Positions 61,824 through 64,000 of a stretch of 64,000 nt of DNA are shown here, piece after piece (within the stretch, counting starts at the first letter, position 1; every line of letters starts with the position of its first letter). Location: the NCBI RefSeq assembly GCF_018139145.2, contig NC_059476.1:13261001-13325000 (forward strand), in the 5' to 3' direction. Below the pieces are notes generated by a model. It made no database searches, was not told where the DNA came from, and saw nothing but the letters and a program-made list of their open reading frames with translations. The position numbers and the translations under genes were made by a program. This DNA is from Gymnogyps californianus. Its lineage: Eukaryota > Chordata > Aves > Accipitriformes > Cathartidae.

Positions 61824-63104
61824 TAAAGTAACTTCAATTGTTCTGCAGTTTTAATGCAATTAAAATTAACATGAAGGTCAAACATGCAAGAACTTATCTT
61901 GAAAGTCTGACATGCTGAGTTGACTACACAAAATACAGGATATATTGGCCTTATTTTTTTTAGTTTGTATATTTAAATCTGGAACCAAACCCCTTTAAGT
62001 GGAAATAAGCATGTAAAATCTGAGCCTCAAAGGCCACATTGGCATCTCTGGAAACACATTGCAAACATATCATAGATCAGAGGGCCTTACACAAGTGTTT
62101 GATAAGGTAAAGCTCTCCTTCATCTAAGTTATTCATTGTAATTTCAAAGAAAATCTTGAAAATAGTTGATGTTGCAGGTGGCTGCACATGCCTCAATCCA
62201 CACCTAAAACAAGTCAGCACTGGGAGGGGCCTGGAAAAGGGGTGCTAGGTTAGTCCATAACAGATAAAAACATGTAGTTAACTCAGGTTGAACAAACTAG
62301 TAGTGAAATTATGCTGCTATTTGTTAGTCATAGAATTTTGCCAGCTTATCAGTCACAGAATCTATTCGGAAAGGCAGATTGTTTCTCCTCATATGTGTAA
62401 CTCAAAGGCTTTGTATTCCACCACTTTTTTGCCTACACATATGGAAAGTTATGAAACCAGGGACCCATAAAACTAAAGAAAGGCTGAGTTGGTAAGTAAA
62501 GTACAGAGTAAAATCTAGTTTCTTTAATTATTTTACATTAAGCCATTTGGAATAAATTTTGGCTCTGAAAGTATCAGAAAAATCATTGGACACTGCCTTT
62601 AAATTCTTTGATGGGACTCTTTTGTGGTAAAAAAAAATCCTATGTAATTGAGGGTCATAAGTGTGTTTAAAAAAACATAAATCACCTAGATTTTTTTTCT
62701 TTGTAACAGAGCAAGGAACTTGTAACACTCAAAATTCAGTCACCCAGCTTTGCAGCATAACTCTAGTGTACATGTGAATACTTTCTCAGCTCTGGCTGCC
62801 ATGTAGGTGCAAGGTTGATACTGAAGTGTGGAATCTCTGCAGAGCTTATGAGGAGGAAGAAGTTGAAGATATAGCAATTATAAAGCACAGCTAGTCCACA
62901 GCTCTTCTGAGGAAGTATCTTCTCTGACAGTCTCATCTAACATGAATGAGAAGCTCACCAATTTACAACATTAACTGGTTGATATTTTTTACTAGTGCTA
63001 TATGAGAGTAAATGTCAGTTGTCAGCCGGTATTTTCTTCAATATTAGTGTCAATTTCATTGACCATTTACCCTGAAAAACACATTGGAAATATTTGCATT
63101 GGTC
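61824..63104. other. Non-coding stretch, no gene seen
   Basis: Open frames are under 70 codons. A donor-like TTG then gtaagtaa occurs at about 62.49 kb with only a poor acceptor upstream. No mobile element recognised. Confidence 0.6.
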
Positions 63105-63185
63105 TGAGTCTCAGCTCGTAAAAATGGCAGCAGTTCCACTGATGTTAATAGAGATATGATGAGCAAAACTAGCTGGGCACCAAGT
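63105..63185. repeat. Ancient palindromic CR1/L3-like repeat remnant
   Basis: TCTCAGCTCGTAAAAATGGC, then AGTTCCACTGATGTTAATAG, then AACTAGCTGGGCACC follow the order of an old amniote repeat whose usual form is near CTCAGCTGGTGTAAATTGGC, AGCTCCACTGACTTCAATGG and CACCAGCTGAGGATCTGGCCC. It is decayed but ordered over about 80 bp. The name is uncertain. Confidence 0.5.
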
Positions 63186-64000
63186 TTCTTAATGCTATAT
63201 CGCACTGCATTCATGTTATTTGCTAAACCATGTTTAATGTCCTGCCACAGCCTATTGCAATAACTGTGAATATTGGCCAGTTTCAGAATACTGCAAATGT
63301 ATTTATATCATCAAATGTCTTTTATAAAATACAAAGCAAGTTGTACAGACAACCTCCATTATTTCCTTGTGGCTGGAAGGCAAATCTCTCACTTTCTTTT
63401 AACAGAATATAACTTCACTGATTTATAGCTTTGCAGATGATTCCTTGTGTTATTGTTGAATTCACTGTCCAACAGGGACTAGAGAAGCTGTGTGTTTTGG
63501 CAAGTGCTATTCATCTTCGATGCTTCAGTCCCCTCTGTTATGTTATTCTGATGTCTGTGTACTACAGTAGCAATGATCACTGTGGCAGAACAGGAGGTTG
63601 AGATTAGCAGTCCTTCCTCACACATGGCAAAACACTGGTTTTCAGAGCCTCTGGGAATCTGTAAACCCCATGAACAAAATGCTCAACCCTCCTGCCTGAG
63701 ATATGAGACAGCGTCATCACTAGGAGACTTTGGGGATGGAGGTGGACTTTCAGTTTAGCTTCCCTGGCAGTTCCACAACCAGATAGCAGCTTTTTCTCCT
63801 TGCAAGCAGTCATCTCTCTTTGGACTAAACTGGGAATATAAAATCTGACAGCAGCAGTGGTGGACACTCAAACAGCTTGTCAAGGCTATTTTGGGCAGCC
63901 TGAAGTACAGTTTGTTGCACTCAGCCTTTCACATTTTGCACATGGGAAATGCCAAGAAGCAGTTGGCCCCTGTGGGGGTGGTAGTAGAAAGGGAAATGTG
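63186..64000. other. Non-coding stretch, no gene seen
   Basis: Two overlapping frames of 61 and 87 codons on opposite strands at 63.57-63.87 kb have no motif. Nothing else is recognised up to the window edge. Confidence 0.6.

Noticed and set aside
1..64000. tRNA, rRNA, known microRNA or snoRNA genes
   Set aside because: No tRNA A/B box pair at proper spacing apart from the decayed SINE, no rRNA stretch, and no small-RNA sequence that I could recognise by eye; a covariance-model scan would be needed to exclude them.

Overview
The window looks like intergenic or intronic DNA from a bird, probably a neoavian. The sequence is AT-rich, has short interspersed-repeat fossils and simple repeats, and carries two long terminal repeats (LTRs) whose ends (TGTCGTGG...CA, read here on the + strand) and body match from memory an LTR family common in avian genomes. 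No database search was possible, so the lineage is an inference. There are no bacterial-type genes, no rRNA or tRNA that I can recognise, no CRISPR and no operon.

No protein-coding gene can be called with confidence. The longest open frames are only about 100 to 140 codons, which is what chance gives in 64 kb of AT-rich DNA, and almost none shows a domain or family resemblance. A few short segments have a good splice acceptor, an open frame and a good donor. On the + strand the clearest are 19867-19949, 46879-46947 and the acceptor at 52161; on the - strand 7783-7895. The three + strand segments join in a compatible reading phase and end in a stop, so they could be the 3' part of an unrecognised or non-coding transcript, but they were picked out after the fact from many possible signals and are given low confidence.

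Layout. 1-13.9 kb: plain AT-rich DNA with simple repeats, a 59-nt purine tract and a CpG-enriched open frame on the - strand near 7.7-8.0 kb. 13.99-14.25 kb: a nearly full-length fossil MIR-like SINE. 14.3-40 kb: mostly unremarkable, with CR1/L3-like repeat ends near 19.1, 28.4 and 33.6 kb, a GC-rich patch at 17.0-17.3 kb, a perfect 14-bp E-box palindrome at 27.4 kb, a G-quadruplex motif at 36.8 kb and an A36 tract at 39.6 kb. 40.5-52 kb: AT-rich stretches with clustered homeodomain-type sites, which are enhancer candidates by composition only. 52-57 kb: possible terminal exon, a CpG cluster and a strong G-quadruplex motif at 54.1 kb. 57.4-62 kb: the mobile-element area, with a second SINE fossil in reverse orientation and two solo LTRs of one endogenous retrovirus family, both on the - strand, each with its own 5-bp target duplication. 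The second LTR has lost its promoter, R region and most of U5. 62-64 kb: plain DNA with one more ancient repeat end at 63.1 kb.

The best supported results are the two LTRs and the SINE fossil. I found no previously undescribed system; the items most worth checking are the possible exon chain, the CpG-rich open frame at 7.7-8.0 kb and the deletion structure of the second LTR.
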